This document shows positions 54,441 through 62,696 of a stretch of 64,000 nt of DNA, one piece after another. The notes beneath the pieces are model-generated. The model made no database searches. It was given only the letters and a program-made list of their open reading frames with translations, and had not been told where the DNA came from. Positions within the stretch are counted from its first letter, which is position 1. The number at the start of each line of letters is the position of its first letter. Source of the stretch: Gammaproteobacteria bacterium (GTDB taxonomy: Bacteria > Pseudomonadota > Gammaproteobacteria > Eutrophobiales > Eutrophobiaceae); assembly GCA_012103475.1 (NCBI GenBank), contig WLWS01000001.1, positions 496,001 through 560,000 of the forward strand, in the 5' to 3' direction. A program made the translations under genes and the position numbers.

Positions 54441-54565
54441 TCCGATTCTGACAGTTTCAGCATAAAGTAGTTCGTTTGCTTTCAATTGAGTTGCAGGTTT
54501 TTACTAGTATAGCTCTACAGTCAGGCCTATACTTAAGACACAGATAAGACTACATCAAAAGTTTA

Positions 54566-55198
54566 ATGTTTAAGAAAGTTTTGTTAATTTCAGGCAGTCT
54601 GTTGCTTGTTCTTGCCGGCAGTGCTTATCTGCTTCGTGCGCAACTCTGGGAGGTTGTTGTCGATCACTTCTCAAAAGATACCTTTATTGCAGCTGACACC
54701 GACGACTTTGATCCTGGTCTGACATTGGGTTCGAAATTCCCCACCATCAAAGCCCTCTACAAGGGAGAAGAAGTAAACGATATACGAAATTTTGCTCGCG
54801 ACAAGGGTATGTTGTTTGTGGCCAATCGCTCGGCCGACTGGTGACCATACTGCATAGCGCAATTCGTGCAATTGCAAGAACATCTGCCCAGCTTCCACGC
54901 AGCAGGTTTGTCTGTGGTTGGGTTGACCTATGATAAGCCAGAGTTGCAGGAGAAATTCATTGAAGCACGTGGAATCGAGTTTCCCTTTTTCTCTGACATA
55001 GATGCGGTAAGCATGAAATCATTAGGCATACTGGATCAAAACTACCCACCGGGCGATGAAAACTACGGGATACCTCACCCAGGTATTTTCATACTGAACC
55101 CGGAAATGGAAATCGTTGGAAAAATATTTGTGAATGGTTATGAGAAACGCGTAAACGCCGAAGCTGTTCTAAGCTACGCCTTAAACCAGCTAAATTAG
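54566..55198 (+). CDS. Membrane-anchored redoxin (AhpC/TSA-like), candidate selenoprotein (in-frame TGA at 54842)
   Basis: This frame begins with a signal-anchor (FKKVLLISGSLLLVLAGSAY), then TLGSKFPTIKALYKG and LFVANRSADW, the strand before the active site in the peroxiredoxin-like family. Next is TGA (codon 93), then PYCIAQFVQLQEHLPSF and VVGLTYDKPELQEKFIEA, DENYGIPHPGIFIL to TAA 55198. Homologues have SxDWCPxC, so TGA replaces the first, attacking Cys, giving Sec-Pro-Tyr-Cys (U93, C96) in a 210-residue protein. It would reduce peroxides or disulfides at the outer face of the inner membrane. A hairpin at 54859-54875 could be a SECIS. A nonsense change or error cannot be excluded. Confidence 0.72.
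54859..54875 (+). promoter_or_regulatory. Candidate bacterial SECIS hairpin in the redoxin gene
   Basis: A perfect six-base stem GCAATT / AATTGC (54859-54864 and 54870-54875) encloses loop CGTGC. The loop has G at its second position, the base conserved in bacterial SECIS loops, and lies 21-25 bases after the UGA. Distance and loop fit the published bacterial consensus. It also encodes conserved residues, so the constraint is dual. Found by eye; no folding program was run. Confidence 0.5.
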
Positions 55199-55228
55199 CC
55201 AAACCGTCTGTTTCTCTGGGTAGTTTTT

Positions 55229-56392
55229 CTACTCAACTTCTTTTGTAAAAAACATTAAGACTTCATCAAGTCTCGCTTTGGCATCTTGATAACCCAAATC
55301 CATAAGTGCTGCGATATAATCATGTTGAAACATAACCATACTGAGTAAATCATTCGAACGTGTCTCCCCGGTACCAAGGCCTCGCGTCATGAACCGAAAT
55401 GCTCCGGGTAATTTCGGTTCAAACTGATTTGCTATTGCACCAAGGTTCTCCGACGGCCTGAACAATAATAGTTGCACTGGATCAAGATCATGCGTCTCTC
55501 CTGAGTTCTGGTTTTCCAATAATGTGTTTATGCGTTCGAGTCTCAAGGCATCGTTATCGAATACATCGAGAAAAATGGCGTTGAACATCGCACCCACAAC
55601 CTGTGCAGGTGGGGGATAATCGTCGATCATATTGACTTCCTGTTCGGTTTCATCGATCAGATAACGTGTGGAAATCGCCAGTATCCTTTTAGCACCCAGA
55701 TGAATTGCCGGTGACAAGGGCGCTGTTAGTCGAATGCCACCATCTCCATACCATTCGTCTTTCACCTTAATAGCAGGAAAAAACAAGGGTAATGAGGCCG
55801 ATGCCATAATATGTTCTATAGTGATTTCAGCTTCCACACTTTTTCGATGAGCACGCTGCCAATGTCGGATACTATTACCCTGTACCCAGGAAATCGATTG
55901 ACCACTGGAATAGCTGGACGCCGTCAATGCGATACCATCAAGATCATTGCTCAGCAAATTGGATCGGATTCCCGTTAAGTAGCCGTTATTGTTATCCAGC
56001 ACTTCGGCAAGAAACTTTCTGAGAGGCTCAGTATCAACCATTGCCCTGATTTTTACCTGACTCGAAGCCCGGCCCATTAACAGTCTAATCGCCCAGCCAA
56101 TCACATGCTTGGCAATGGAACCGGTATCCACTCTGAAGACATCATCAATTGTTAGCCCTGCCCAGACTGCGGAAAGCCCATCAATACGAGTTTTGAAGTT
56201 TCCGGTGCTATTAGCCAGATAAGCAGCGTTGATGGCCCCGGCTGAGACGCCTGTTATAATGGGAAAATGAATATCTTTCTGCTGATCAGCAAGACAACGA
56301 AGAAAACCAATCTGATAGGCGGCTCTCGCGCCACCGCCACTCATTACTAAGGCAAGATCGTTTTCACTTCGGTCGATGTTCATTAGTATCAT
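55229..56392 (-). CDS. Patatin-like phospholipase
   Basis: 387 residues. The oxyanion loop LVMSGGGARAAYQIGFLR (residues 15-32), nucleophile IITGVSAGAINAAYL (Ser in GVSAG, about 50) and the DGG of YGDGGIRL (about 215, the catalytic Asp) give the Ser-Asp dyad of the patatin family. They hydrolyse acyl ester bonds in phospholipids or lipids. The protein lacks a signal peptide and is probably cytosolic or membrane-associated. The start is ATG 56392, with ATG 56383 possible. It converges on the redoxin gene about 30 bases away. Confidence 0.9.
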   Translation of the reverse strand: MILMNIDRSENDLALVMSGGGARAAYQIGFLRCLADQQKDIHFPIITGVSAGAINAAYLANSTGNFKTRIDGLSAVWAGLTIDDVFRVDTGSIAKHVIGWAIRLLMGRASSQVKIRAMVDTEPLRKFLAEVLDNNNGYLTGIRSNLLSNDLDGIALTASSYSSGQSISWVQGNSIRHWQRAHRKSVEAEITIEHIMASASLPLFFPAIKVKDEWYGDGGIRLTAPLSPAIHLGAKRILAISTRYLIDETEQEVNMIDDYPPPAQVVGAMFNAIFLDVFDNDALRLERINTLLENQNSGETHDLDPVQLLLFRPSENLGAIANQFEPKLPGAFRFMTRGLGTGETRSNDLLSMVMFQHDYIAALMDLGYQDAKARLDEVLMFFTKEVE

Positions 56393-56446
56393 TCATGAAT
56401 TTTATTCAATTATAATATGATTCCACCCGAGCTCGAAGGCACAATT

Positions 56447-56923
56447 ATGCAAAAAACCCTGCTCTTTTTTACGCTTATAGCATTAACAACGATTTCTTTT
56501 ACCAGCTGGTCTTATGACAGGACAATGGCGCAACACTTTTCGAAATTGTTTTCTGAGGTTAAGGGCGCAAATGCCGGAAAAGCATTACATTACCTCAATG
56601 TAGAATCCTTTGTTCAGGATTTGAAAGAAAAAAAGGATCTTCTTGCTATTGATGTAAGAACACCCGCTGAAACTGAGTTGATTAGTCTGACCATACCTAA
56701 CAGTCTGAATATTCCGGCGAACGAAATTTTTCAATAAAAAAATCTAAACAGGATTCCCATAGATAAACCGGTTATTATCATCTGCAAGTCTGGTGCAAGA
56801 GCAACCGCGGTCGGGACCTCACTGCGGCACCTGGGTTTTGATAATGTATTTATTTTAAATGGTGGCTTTCGGGGTCTAAGCTCGTACTATGGCACCAGCC
56901 AAGCTTATGAAAAATCAAATTAG
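56447..56923 (+). pseudogene. Exported rhodanese-domain protein interrupted by in-frame TAA
   Basis: The frame opens with a signal peptide (LLFFTLIALTTISFTSWSYD) and the first half of a rhodanese domain (LLAIDVRTPAETELISL, SLNIPANEIF). TAA at 56735-56737 (codon 97) stops it. The same frame continues with KNLNRIPIDKPVIIICKSGARATAVG, where the Cys of CKSGARA is the active-site residue, and LNGGFRGLSSYY to TAG 56921-56923. The stop occupies a position where Gln, Glu or Lys is usual, so a CAA/GAA to TAA change or a sequence error next to the A7 run is likely. TAA cannot be recoded as Sec. Confidence 0.8.
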
Positions 56924-56954
56924 ATAATCGAAAAAGAGATACGAGGTAACAGGT

Positions 56955-57365
56955 ATGAATAAGATTGAAGGTGGATGTCTATGCGGTGAAGTTCGTTACA
57001 GTGGCGAAGCAGAACCAATGATGGTCGTTGTATGCCACTGTACAGATTGTCAGAAACATTCTGGTGGAGCCTGTTCGATTAATGTTTTGTTACCCCGAGA
57101 TGTACTGCAATTTGAAGGACAGCTCAACACCTATATCGGTAAAGGTGATAGCGGTCATGATGTAAACAGGAAATTTTGCGGCAATTGTGGTTCAGCAATT
57201 TATAATCTGCCAGCACTTATGCAAGACATATTCGTGCTCAAAGCAGGCACACTTGATGATGTAAGCTGGTTGGAACCGACAGTTGAAATTTACTGCGACA
57301 GCGCACAGGAATGGGCAAAGATTGCAGAGGGTGTAGAATCATTTCCAGGAATGATGCCAGGATAA
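56955..57365 (+). CDS. GFA-family (CENP-V/GFA domain) zinc protein
   Basis: A 136-residue protein of the glutathione-dependent formaldehyde-activating (GFA) type, with a zinc-binding core GGCLCGEVRYSG (residues 6-17), CHCTDCQKHSG (about 29-39) and FCGNCGSAIYNLP (about 76-88), the typical pattern of structural and catalytic zinc cysteines. It may bind glutathione or another thiol adduct. It lies about 30 bases after the rhodanese remnant and could share its promoter. It converges on an ABM-type gene ending at 57399. Confidence 0.88.
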   Translation: MNKIEGGCLCGEVRYSGEAEPMMVVVCHCTDCQKHSGGACSINVLLPRDVLQFEGQLNTYIGKGDSGHDVNRKFCGNCGSAIYNLPALMQDIFVLKAGTLDDVSWLEPTVEIYCDSAQEWAKIAEGVESFPGMMPG

Positions 57366-57398
57366 TTCGCTGAGCAGTATGTTGATATTGTTGCCCAG

Positions 57399-57929
57399 TC
57401 AATTTTTTAACCAGAACCTGAACACCCGGCACATGAATGGTAGAGCAAAATAAGACATCGTCAGCACTATAATGACTGTAGCCAGAAATTCGTTGCCGAT
57501 TTGTCCGATATTGATTACTTCATTTATCGCTGGTGGTAGAAAATGCACAAGCGGCCAGATGGCAAAAAAAGTGACTATTGTCATCTTGTAACGAGGCGGA
57601 CCGTCATTTTGTCCAAACCAGTGTTCCAGTCCGGTAAAAAAAGTAAGTTTGGGTTGACCGATGGTAAAACTTTCGGTTTCCAGCAAAAGATTTTTCCGTT
57701 GTTCCGATTCTATCCACTTTTTAAGTAAACCCTCGGATTGAAAACGAATAACCTGAACGAATTCATTATCATTCTCGGTTACCACTCCCGGTTCAAAAAC
57801 CTGTATATCTTCAAAACCTTCAAATTCTTTGCACGCGGCGGCAATTCTGGGTTGCCATTCTCGATAGCTGTCCAAATCTGATCTTTTCACACGATGATAA
57901 ATCATGGTTGTCACTTCTTTCTGACTCAT
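57399..57929 (-). CDS. Antibiotic-biosynthesis-monooxygenase-like domain protein with C-terminal membrane segments
   Basis: 176 residues: an ABM-type ferredoxin-like barrel (about 10-95; IYHRVKRSDLDSYREWQPRI, FEGFEDIQVFEPG, FVQVIRFQSEGLLKKWIES, the last typical of heme-degrading or quinol-forming ABM proteins), then two membrane helices (about 122-145 and 150-170). Fused ABM/TM proteins of this style are known but not characterised. ATG 57929 has AGGAG ten bases upstream, better than the TTG at 57935. The next gene to the right is the divergent Ddn-like protein. Confidence 0.8.
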   Translation of the reverse strand: MSQKEVTTMIYHRVKRSDLDSYREWQPRIAAACKEFEGFEDIQVFEPGVVTENDNEFVQVIRFQSEGLLKKWIESEQRKNLLLETESFTIGQPKLTFFTGLEHWFGQNDGPPRYKMTIVTFFAIWPLVHFLPPAINEVINIGQIGNEFLATVIIVLTMSYFALPFMCRVFRFWLKN

Positions 57930-58079
57930 GATCAATTTTCTCCTGAACCCGGTAAGGAACTAATCTCTCTATTGAACTTCTAAAATTATATGCTTTACTA
58001 AATCGACTATACTCCTTTTTTTAAGACTGAAATAATAAACTTCTCAACAAGTTAAACTACAATAAAGCAAATACCTATA

Positions 58080-58529
58080 ATGAAATTACCTGAGTTTTTA
58101 TTCCTGATTATCAACCCATTAATGCGAATTTTACTCTGCTCACCGCTACACAGGATTATGAGTGACAGTTTGATGTTGATTACTTTTACAGGTCGCAAAA
58201 GCGGTAAATCTTTTACGACGCCTGTCCGCTATATTGAAAATGATGGCTCTGTGCGCTGCTTCACTTCATCGCAGAACCAGTGGTGGCGAAATCTGCGTGG
58301 CGGAGCTGAAGTCGTCTTACGTATCAATGGCCAGGACACTCGCTACAATGCCATCACGCTGGAAACTAATCCGGAAGAGACCCGAAAGTGGCTTAGCTAT
58401 TATTTACAAAAATACCCGGAAGATGCTGTCTATCATGATATTCGATTGAATAAAGATAAGTCATTGGTAGAAAAAGACTTTGAACTGGCTCTCGGCAAAG
58501 CGATCGTTGTCGAAGCCACACCTGTTTAG
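58080..58529 (+). CDS. Deazaflavin-dependent nitroreductase (Ddn)-family protein
   Basis: A second Ddn-like protein (149 residues), with LITFTGRKSGKSFTTPVRYIE and CFTSSQNQWWRNLRGGAEV, the family's cofactor-pocket strands. It shares the fold, but little direct identity, with the one at 18472. The N-terminus EFLFLIINPLMRILLCSPLHR is hydrophobic and might place it at the membrane, as for mycobacterial Ddn. The cofactor could be F420 or flavin. It converges on the dipeptidase gene, 20 bases apart. Confidence 0.86.
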   Translation: MKLPEFLFLIINPLMRILLCSPLHRIMSDSLMLITFTGRKSGKSFTTPVRYIENDGSVRCFTSSQNQWWRNLRGGAEVVLRINGQDTRYNAITLETNPEETRKWLSYYLQKYPEDAVYHDIRLNKDKSLVEKDFELALGKAIVVEATPV

Positions 58530-58549
58530 TATTCCTGTCGCAGTAATCC

Positions 58550-59557
58550 TCACTTCCAGACCTGCTCGGCAACTCTCAGGTGATTATTGCCCATGATTCT
58601 GCACAGAGCATCGTTATCATAGCCCAGATCAACAAGCCCTTGTGTGACCGCTGGTATGGCTAAAGGTGTCAGCATTTCCAGACCATCTGCGTAACCGTCT
58701 TCCGGTGGGAAGATATCCGGGTTGTTTTGTACAAAATCATCAACTTCCTGACGATCGAAGACATAGTCAAGACCAATACCTACATGATCCGGCCCCACTA
58801 GTTGAACGAGGTAATCAATATGTCTGACCATATTTGTCACTGTCGCTTCATTGTCACCAAGAAAAATACCAATACCATTAACACCCACCACACCACCTGT
58901 CGCTGCACAGGCCTTGATCGCCTCATCGCTAATATTACGCTTATGCTGCCACATTGCTGCCGGATTTGAATGTGAAAAAATAACCGGGTTGTTTGTATAG
59001 TTCATAACTTCCATGGTGGTTTTAAAACCGGTATGACTGCAACAAACCACCATGCCAACACGCTCCATTTCATCGAGCATGTCACGACCAAAGTCGGTCA
59101 AACCCTGATCGTCATCCTGGCAACCACCACCCGCGATATTATTCTGGTTATACGCAATCAGCATCCAGCGCACACCCAGATTGTAATAAGTCTCAATCAT
59201 TTCGAGACGCCCGTTTAGCGCAGATGCGCCTTCTATGTCGAAGTGGATACCGATCTTCTTCAAGCTTCTCGCTGTCTCAATATCCTCAGGATTGGAGACA
59301 ATCATATAGTGCTCATCATGCTCACTAATCCATTCGTGAAAACTCCTGAGCATAGGTAATGTATTTTCCCAGCTGACTGAATCAAATCCGACATTCAGCG
59401 AAACGATATCTACACCAGCATCACGGAACTGGTTGAGTTGCGGTAAAAAGCTGTGATCCTCAGAACGCAAGGGCATACAACTGTGATTATCCCAAACCAG
59501 CTTGTTTTCAATAAGTTGTTGTGTACTGGGATTGAGAGAATAATCTTCTTTAGTCAT
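58550..59557 (-). CDS. Membrane dipeptidase-type hydrolase (peptidase M19)
   Basis: 335 residues of the M19 renal-dipeptidase family, which cleave dipeptides and beta-lactam-like amides with two zincs. Seen: VWDNHSCMPL (residues 18-27; the DGHND motif altered to D-N-H-S), IGIHFDIEGASALNG (about 112-126), VVCCSHTGFKT and VIFSHSNPAAM with metal-ligand His, and DHVGIGLDYVF (the His/Asp near 256-266). Lacks a signal peptide. GATAA precedes the ATG at 59557. It is divergent from the NCS1 permease, which may import its substrate. Confidence 0.9.
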   Translation of the reverse strand: MTKEDYSLNPSTQQLIENKLVWDNHSCMPLRSEDHSFLPQLNQFRDAGVDIVSLNVGFDSVSWENTLPMLRSFHEWISEHDEHYMIVSNPEDIETARSLKKIGIHFDIEGASALNGRLEMIETYYNLGVRWMLIAYNQNNIAGGGCQDDDQGLTDFGRDMLDEMERVGMVVCCSHTGFKTTMEVMNYTNNPVIFSHSNPAAMWQHKRNISDEAIKACAATGGVVGVNGIGIFLGDNEATVTNMVRHIDYLVQLVGPDHVGIGLDYVFDRQEVDDFVQNNPDIFPPEDGYADGLEMLTPLAIPAVTQGLVDLGYDNDALCRIMGNNHLRVAEQVWK

Positions 59558-59626
59558 GGTTGTCCTGACTACCTGTATTAGTAGTAAATATTGAAAGGGT
59601 AATTTTACCTGCTGCTATTTTACTAG

Positions 59627-59652
59627 ATTCCCGCCGCAGCGGGAATGACGGT
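59627..59652. repeat. REP-like palindromic repeat
   Basis: A short palindrome ATTCCCGC / GCGGGAAT (59627-59634 and 59639-59646) with four-base loop, followed by GACGGT. Sequences of the form GGGAATGACG are very common intergenic palindromes in proteobacteria. Only one copy is recognisable in the window. It lies between the divergent dipeptidase and permease genes. Confidence 0.6.
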
Positions 59653-59697
59653 AGAATATGTGTCAGCTACTTAATAGAACATGGAAAAGGAATTTGG

Positions 59698-61068
59698 ATG
59701 TCTATAAAGATGCTGGAAAACTACCTGCTCTTGCGTGACGGAGAGCTAATCAAACAAGCAGCCAGGAGGAGACACTCAGATATTTTGGACAAATTTGATG
59801 AACTGGTAGAAGACTATTCACGACATGCCGTGCCGACGGAAAAAACCGTTAATGGTCTGCGTATGGGACTTATTCTTGTTGGAATCACTATCACGGTTCC
59901 CGCATTTCTGGTTGGTATTGAAATTGGTCAGGGCCTGGGCTTTAAAGAAGCTATCACGGCCAGCCTGACTGGTGGTTTTGTTCTGTTTCTGATTGGCGCC
60001 TGCAGCGGTACTATTGCAGCAAGAACGCATTTTTCCACCTATGTGATATTGCAATTTGCTTTTGGTATATCCGGAGCAAAATTTGTCAGCCTTGTAATTG
60101 CCCTCACCTCTCTTGGCTGGTTCGCGGTAACGATCGTGCTTTTTGCGGATGCCTTGCACAATGCAATGTTAAATAGTTTTTCTGCTGAACTCAGCCTGCA
60201 ATATTATCTGATATGCGGATCCCTGTTAATGGTGCTGACAACTATATTTGGTTTTAAGGCACTTGATCGTGTTTCACTAATTGTCGTGCCTTTGCTCGCC
60301 GTATTCCTGTTCTTTGTCGCCTGGCGAAGCCTGCAGTCGATTGGGCCTGAAGCTGTGATGAACTATTCTGGCAAAGGTATGGACTATGGTCAGGCCGTAT
60401 CTGCAATCATCGGCGGCTACATCGTTGGCATGACTCTGCTACCTGATCTATGCCGTTATGCCAAACAACACAGAGATGGCATCAGTGGTGCCTTTATCGG
60501 CAGCTTTATCGGCTATCCACTGGTGTTGTTGCTATCTGCTCTGCCCAGCATTGCAACGAATGCCAATGACTATATTCTCGTACTGGTAGAACTTGGCCTT
60601 GGCGGCGGCGGTGTGATCATGCTGATACCGGCAACCTGGACGACTAATGCGAACAACCTGTATTCAAGTTCACTAGCTCTGTCGACTATCTTTACTACCA
60701 CCGCCAAGTGGAAAATCGTTATCTACATCGGTGCACTTGGAACAATTATCGCCGCACTTGGTCTGGCGCAGAATCTTATTGGTTTTTTACTGATACTCGG
60801 ATATCTGGTGCCGCCAATTGCAGGCATATACATTACTGATTATTTTATTATTAATAAGAAAAAATATTCGCAGGAACAAGACGAAAAACAAGCAGGTGCA
60901 AATCCTGTCGCTTTTGCAGCCTGGCTTGCAGGTAGTCTGACAGGTTATCTTGCGACAGGTGGCTCAATTATTTTAAGTGGAGTGCCATCCATTGACGCAA
61001 TAACAGCAGCCTCTTTACTCTATTTTCTACTTGCGAAAATTGAACTGACTATGAGTAGGAAGACCTGA
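59698..61068 (+). CDS. NCS1-family cytosine/purine/hydantoin permease
   Basis: 456 residues with twelve membrane segments. Family text: VPTEKTVNGLRMGLILVGITITVPAFLVG at the start and SGAKFVSLVIALTSLGWFA in segment 3-4, and a LIPATWTTNANNLYSSSLAL segment later, as in CodB-type transporters. It imports a nucleobase, allantoin, hydantoin or similar compound with Na+ or H+. The divergent dipeptidase-like enzyme could process what it imports. ATG 59698 follows a GGAATTTGG sequence. Confidence 0.88.
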   Translation: MSIKMLENYLLLRDGELIKQAARRRHSDILDKFDELVEDYSRHAVPTEKTVNGLRMGLILVGITITVPAFLVGIEIGQGLGFKEAITASLTGGFVLFLIGACSGTIAARTHFSTYVILQFAFGISGAKFVSLVIALTSLGWFAVTIVLFADALHNAMLNSFSAELSLQYYLICGSLLMVLTTIFGFKALDRVSLIVVPLLAVFLFFVAWRSLQSIGPEAVMNYSGKGMDYGQAVSAIIGGYIVGMTLLPDLCRYAKQHRDGISGAFIGSFIGYPLVLLLSALPSIATNANDYILVLVELGLGGGGVIMLIPATWTTNANNLYSSSLALSTIFTTTAKWKIVIYIGALGTIIAALGLAQNLIGFLLILGYLVPPIAGIYITDYFIINKKKYSQEQDEKQAGANPVAFAAWLAGSLTGYLATGGSIILSGVPSIDAITAASLLYFLLAKIELTMSRKT

Positions 61069-61077
61069 AAACCACTA

Positions 61078-61506
61078 CTAATCACTTTCAATTTTACGCA
61101 CCGCAAATAAAGGCCCATCATCGTAAGCTAGTACGATCAATTGCACTTCTTCGTCATTCTGAATTTTTTCGTCACCATCGATGATGCTTGCAATCAGACG
61201 CACGCCTTCATCAAGATCAATGATACCCACACTATAGGGTATATGTTGCTGAAACATGAGAGGGCCTGCATGCACTGTCGTTCGTGCGTAGAGTTTTCCT
61301 TTTCCGCTCAAAGACACCCAGTCCGTTTTTTTTGACCAGCACATCGGACAGTGCTGACGCGGCGGAAACATCAGTTTCCTGCATACCTGACAACGAGTGG
61401 AAGTAAATTCACCAGTAGAAAGTTTCGACCAAAACTCGCGCGTGTAATGTGATTCTCTTGGAGCCAGTGGTCGCTTACCTTCGCACTTTACGATCTCCAG
61501 TATCAT
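61078..61506 (-). CDS. DUF35 OB-fold acyl-CoA-associated protein
   Basis: 142 residues with the two parts of DUF35: an N-terminal rubredoxin-like zinc ribbon, CQVCRKLMFPPRQHCPMC (about 39-56), and an OB-fold (GKGKLYARTTVHAG, IPYSVGIIDLDEGVRLIASI). These proteins are obligate partners of thiolase-like retro-aldolases and hydratases in steroid and lipid side-chain breakdown. ATG 61506 overlaps the stop of the thiolase-like gene by four bases, so they are coupled and probably form a complex. Confidence 0.9.
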   Translation of the reverse strand: MILEIVKCEGKRPLAPRESHYTREFWSKLSTGEFTSTRCQVCRKLMFPPRQHCPMCWSKKTDWVSLSGKGKLYARTTVHAGPLMFQQHIPYSVGIIDLDEGVRLIASIIDGDEKIQNDEEVQLIVLAYDDGPLFAVRKIESD

Positions 61507-62696
61507 TGCATCGACTCCAACACATGGGCCAGTGCCAGGTTGTAATTACCGCCCTCGCAAATATGTAAGGCCAGAGTCGCATCCCTGACCTGACGTTCCC
61601 CTGCCTGTGCGGTCAGCTGGTCATACAGCTCAGCAAGACCGTAGAGGCCGGTTAGTCCGGGCGGATGACCACGGGAGAGGCAACCTCCGGAAGTCGAGAT
61701 TGGTAAGCGTCCTCCAAGAGAATATTCCCCATCGAGAACGGCCATGTAGCCCTTGCCCTTTTCCGCAAGACCCAATGCCTCACTTACTAACAGCTCTGTA
61801 ATGGTACAGGGTGCGTAAAGTTCAGCGAGATTGATATCATCAATTTTCACTCCAGCCATAGTTAGTGCGACATTGCCTGTGTGACTTGCTGCAGGAAAGG
61901 CAAGCATGTCGTGGTAGTGATTGCCTATCTGATGATGCCCGTCGTGCTGGAACCCTCGGCCACGCACCCGGACATAGGGTTTGTTTAATGAACGTGCATT
62001 TTCTTCACTGCTCACCATCAGGCAAATAGCACCATCACCGACAGGTGACACTTCAAAAAGGCCAAGCGGTTCAACAATGGGGCGTTGCGCACATACCTCT
62101 TCCAATGTCATCGGTTTTCGGTATTGTGCCAGTGGATTAAGGGCCGCATGAGCTCGATTTTTAACGGCTATCTGTGCAATATCATTTCTACTGGCACCTG
62201 TTTCGTGCATATAGCGATTGGCGTCAAAGGCGTACCAGGCAATCGGGGTCAAACCAAAAGGTGATTGAAAATCCACATCGCCAACCACACGTATACCTCT
62301 GTCCATAATCATTTCAGCCGGCGCGCCAGTGCTAAACTCAATTCCGCAGGCGAGAGCGAAGTCTGTTTTTCCGCTGCTGACATCCTCACAAGCCTGATCA
62401 AAAGCCAGACCACCGGTAATACCCATATTATTGATGTCACTTATGCGAGCATCACAGCGCAATCCCAGTCGACTGGCAAGAAACGTGGCAAAACCGAGCT
62501 GTTGAGTCGCCGGGGTCGGACTGGTCAAATTCAACGAACCAATGTCTTCTCTGGCTACGCCTGAGTTGTTGGCAGTCTGGATAATGAGATCGCAGAGTAT
62601 GTCCTGCTCGAATTCTTCAATGGCCTCGCCCGGACGTGGCATCAGGCGACCAACTGGTCGCGCCGCATAATCAAGAATTACGGCCTGTCTGTTCAC
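61503..62696 (-). CDS. Thiolase-superfamily protein lacking the usual nucleophile (Ltp2-like retro-aldolase?)
   Basis: 397 residues of the SCP-x/lipid-transfer thiolase type, with the C-terminal GGCLSRGHPPGLTGLYGLAE motif and CEGGNYNLALAHVLE. At the position where acetyl-CoA thiolases have the nucleophilic Cys (C-A/S-S-G), it reads DINNMGITGGLAFDQA, without Cys. This and its DUF35 partner match the Ltp2-type retro-aldolases, which cleave beta-hydroxy-acyl-CoA chains, rather than true thiolases. GTG 62696 overlaps the upstream TGA by four bases. Substrate unknown. Confidence 0.85.
   Translation of the reverse strand: MNRQAVILDYAARPVGRLMPRPGEAIEEFEQDILCDLIIQTANNSGVAREDIGSLNLTSPTPATQQLGFATFLASRLGLRCDARISDINNMGITGGLAFDQACEDVSSGKTDFALACGIEFSTGAPAEMIMDRGIRVVGDVDFQSPFGLTPIAWYAFDANRYMHETGASRNDIAQIAVKNRAHAALNPLAQYRKPMTLEEVCAQRPIVEPLGLFEVSPVGDGAICLMVSSEENARSLNKPYVRVRGRGFQHDGHHQIGNHYHDMLAFPAASHTGNVALTMAGVKIDDINLAELYAPCTITELLVSEALGLAEKGKGYMAVLDGEYSLGGRLPISTSGGCLSRGHPPGLTGLYGLAELYDQLTAQAGERQVRDATLALHICEGGNYNLALAHVLESMQ

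Noticed and set aside
56735-56737. In-frame TAA in the rhodanese gene as a recoded codon
   Set aside because: TAA is not used for selenocysteine, and the column is not a cysteine. The true active-site Cys lies intact downstream, so damage or error is the better reading.
59627-59652. Palindrome as a terminator or CRISPR repeat
   Set aside because: There is no T run after the stem on either strand and no further copies at regular spacing; it fits a solitary REP-like element better.
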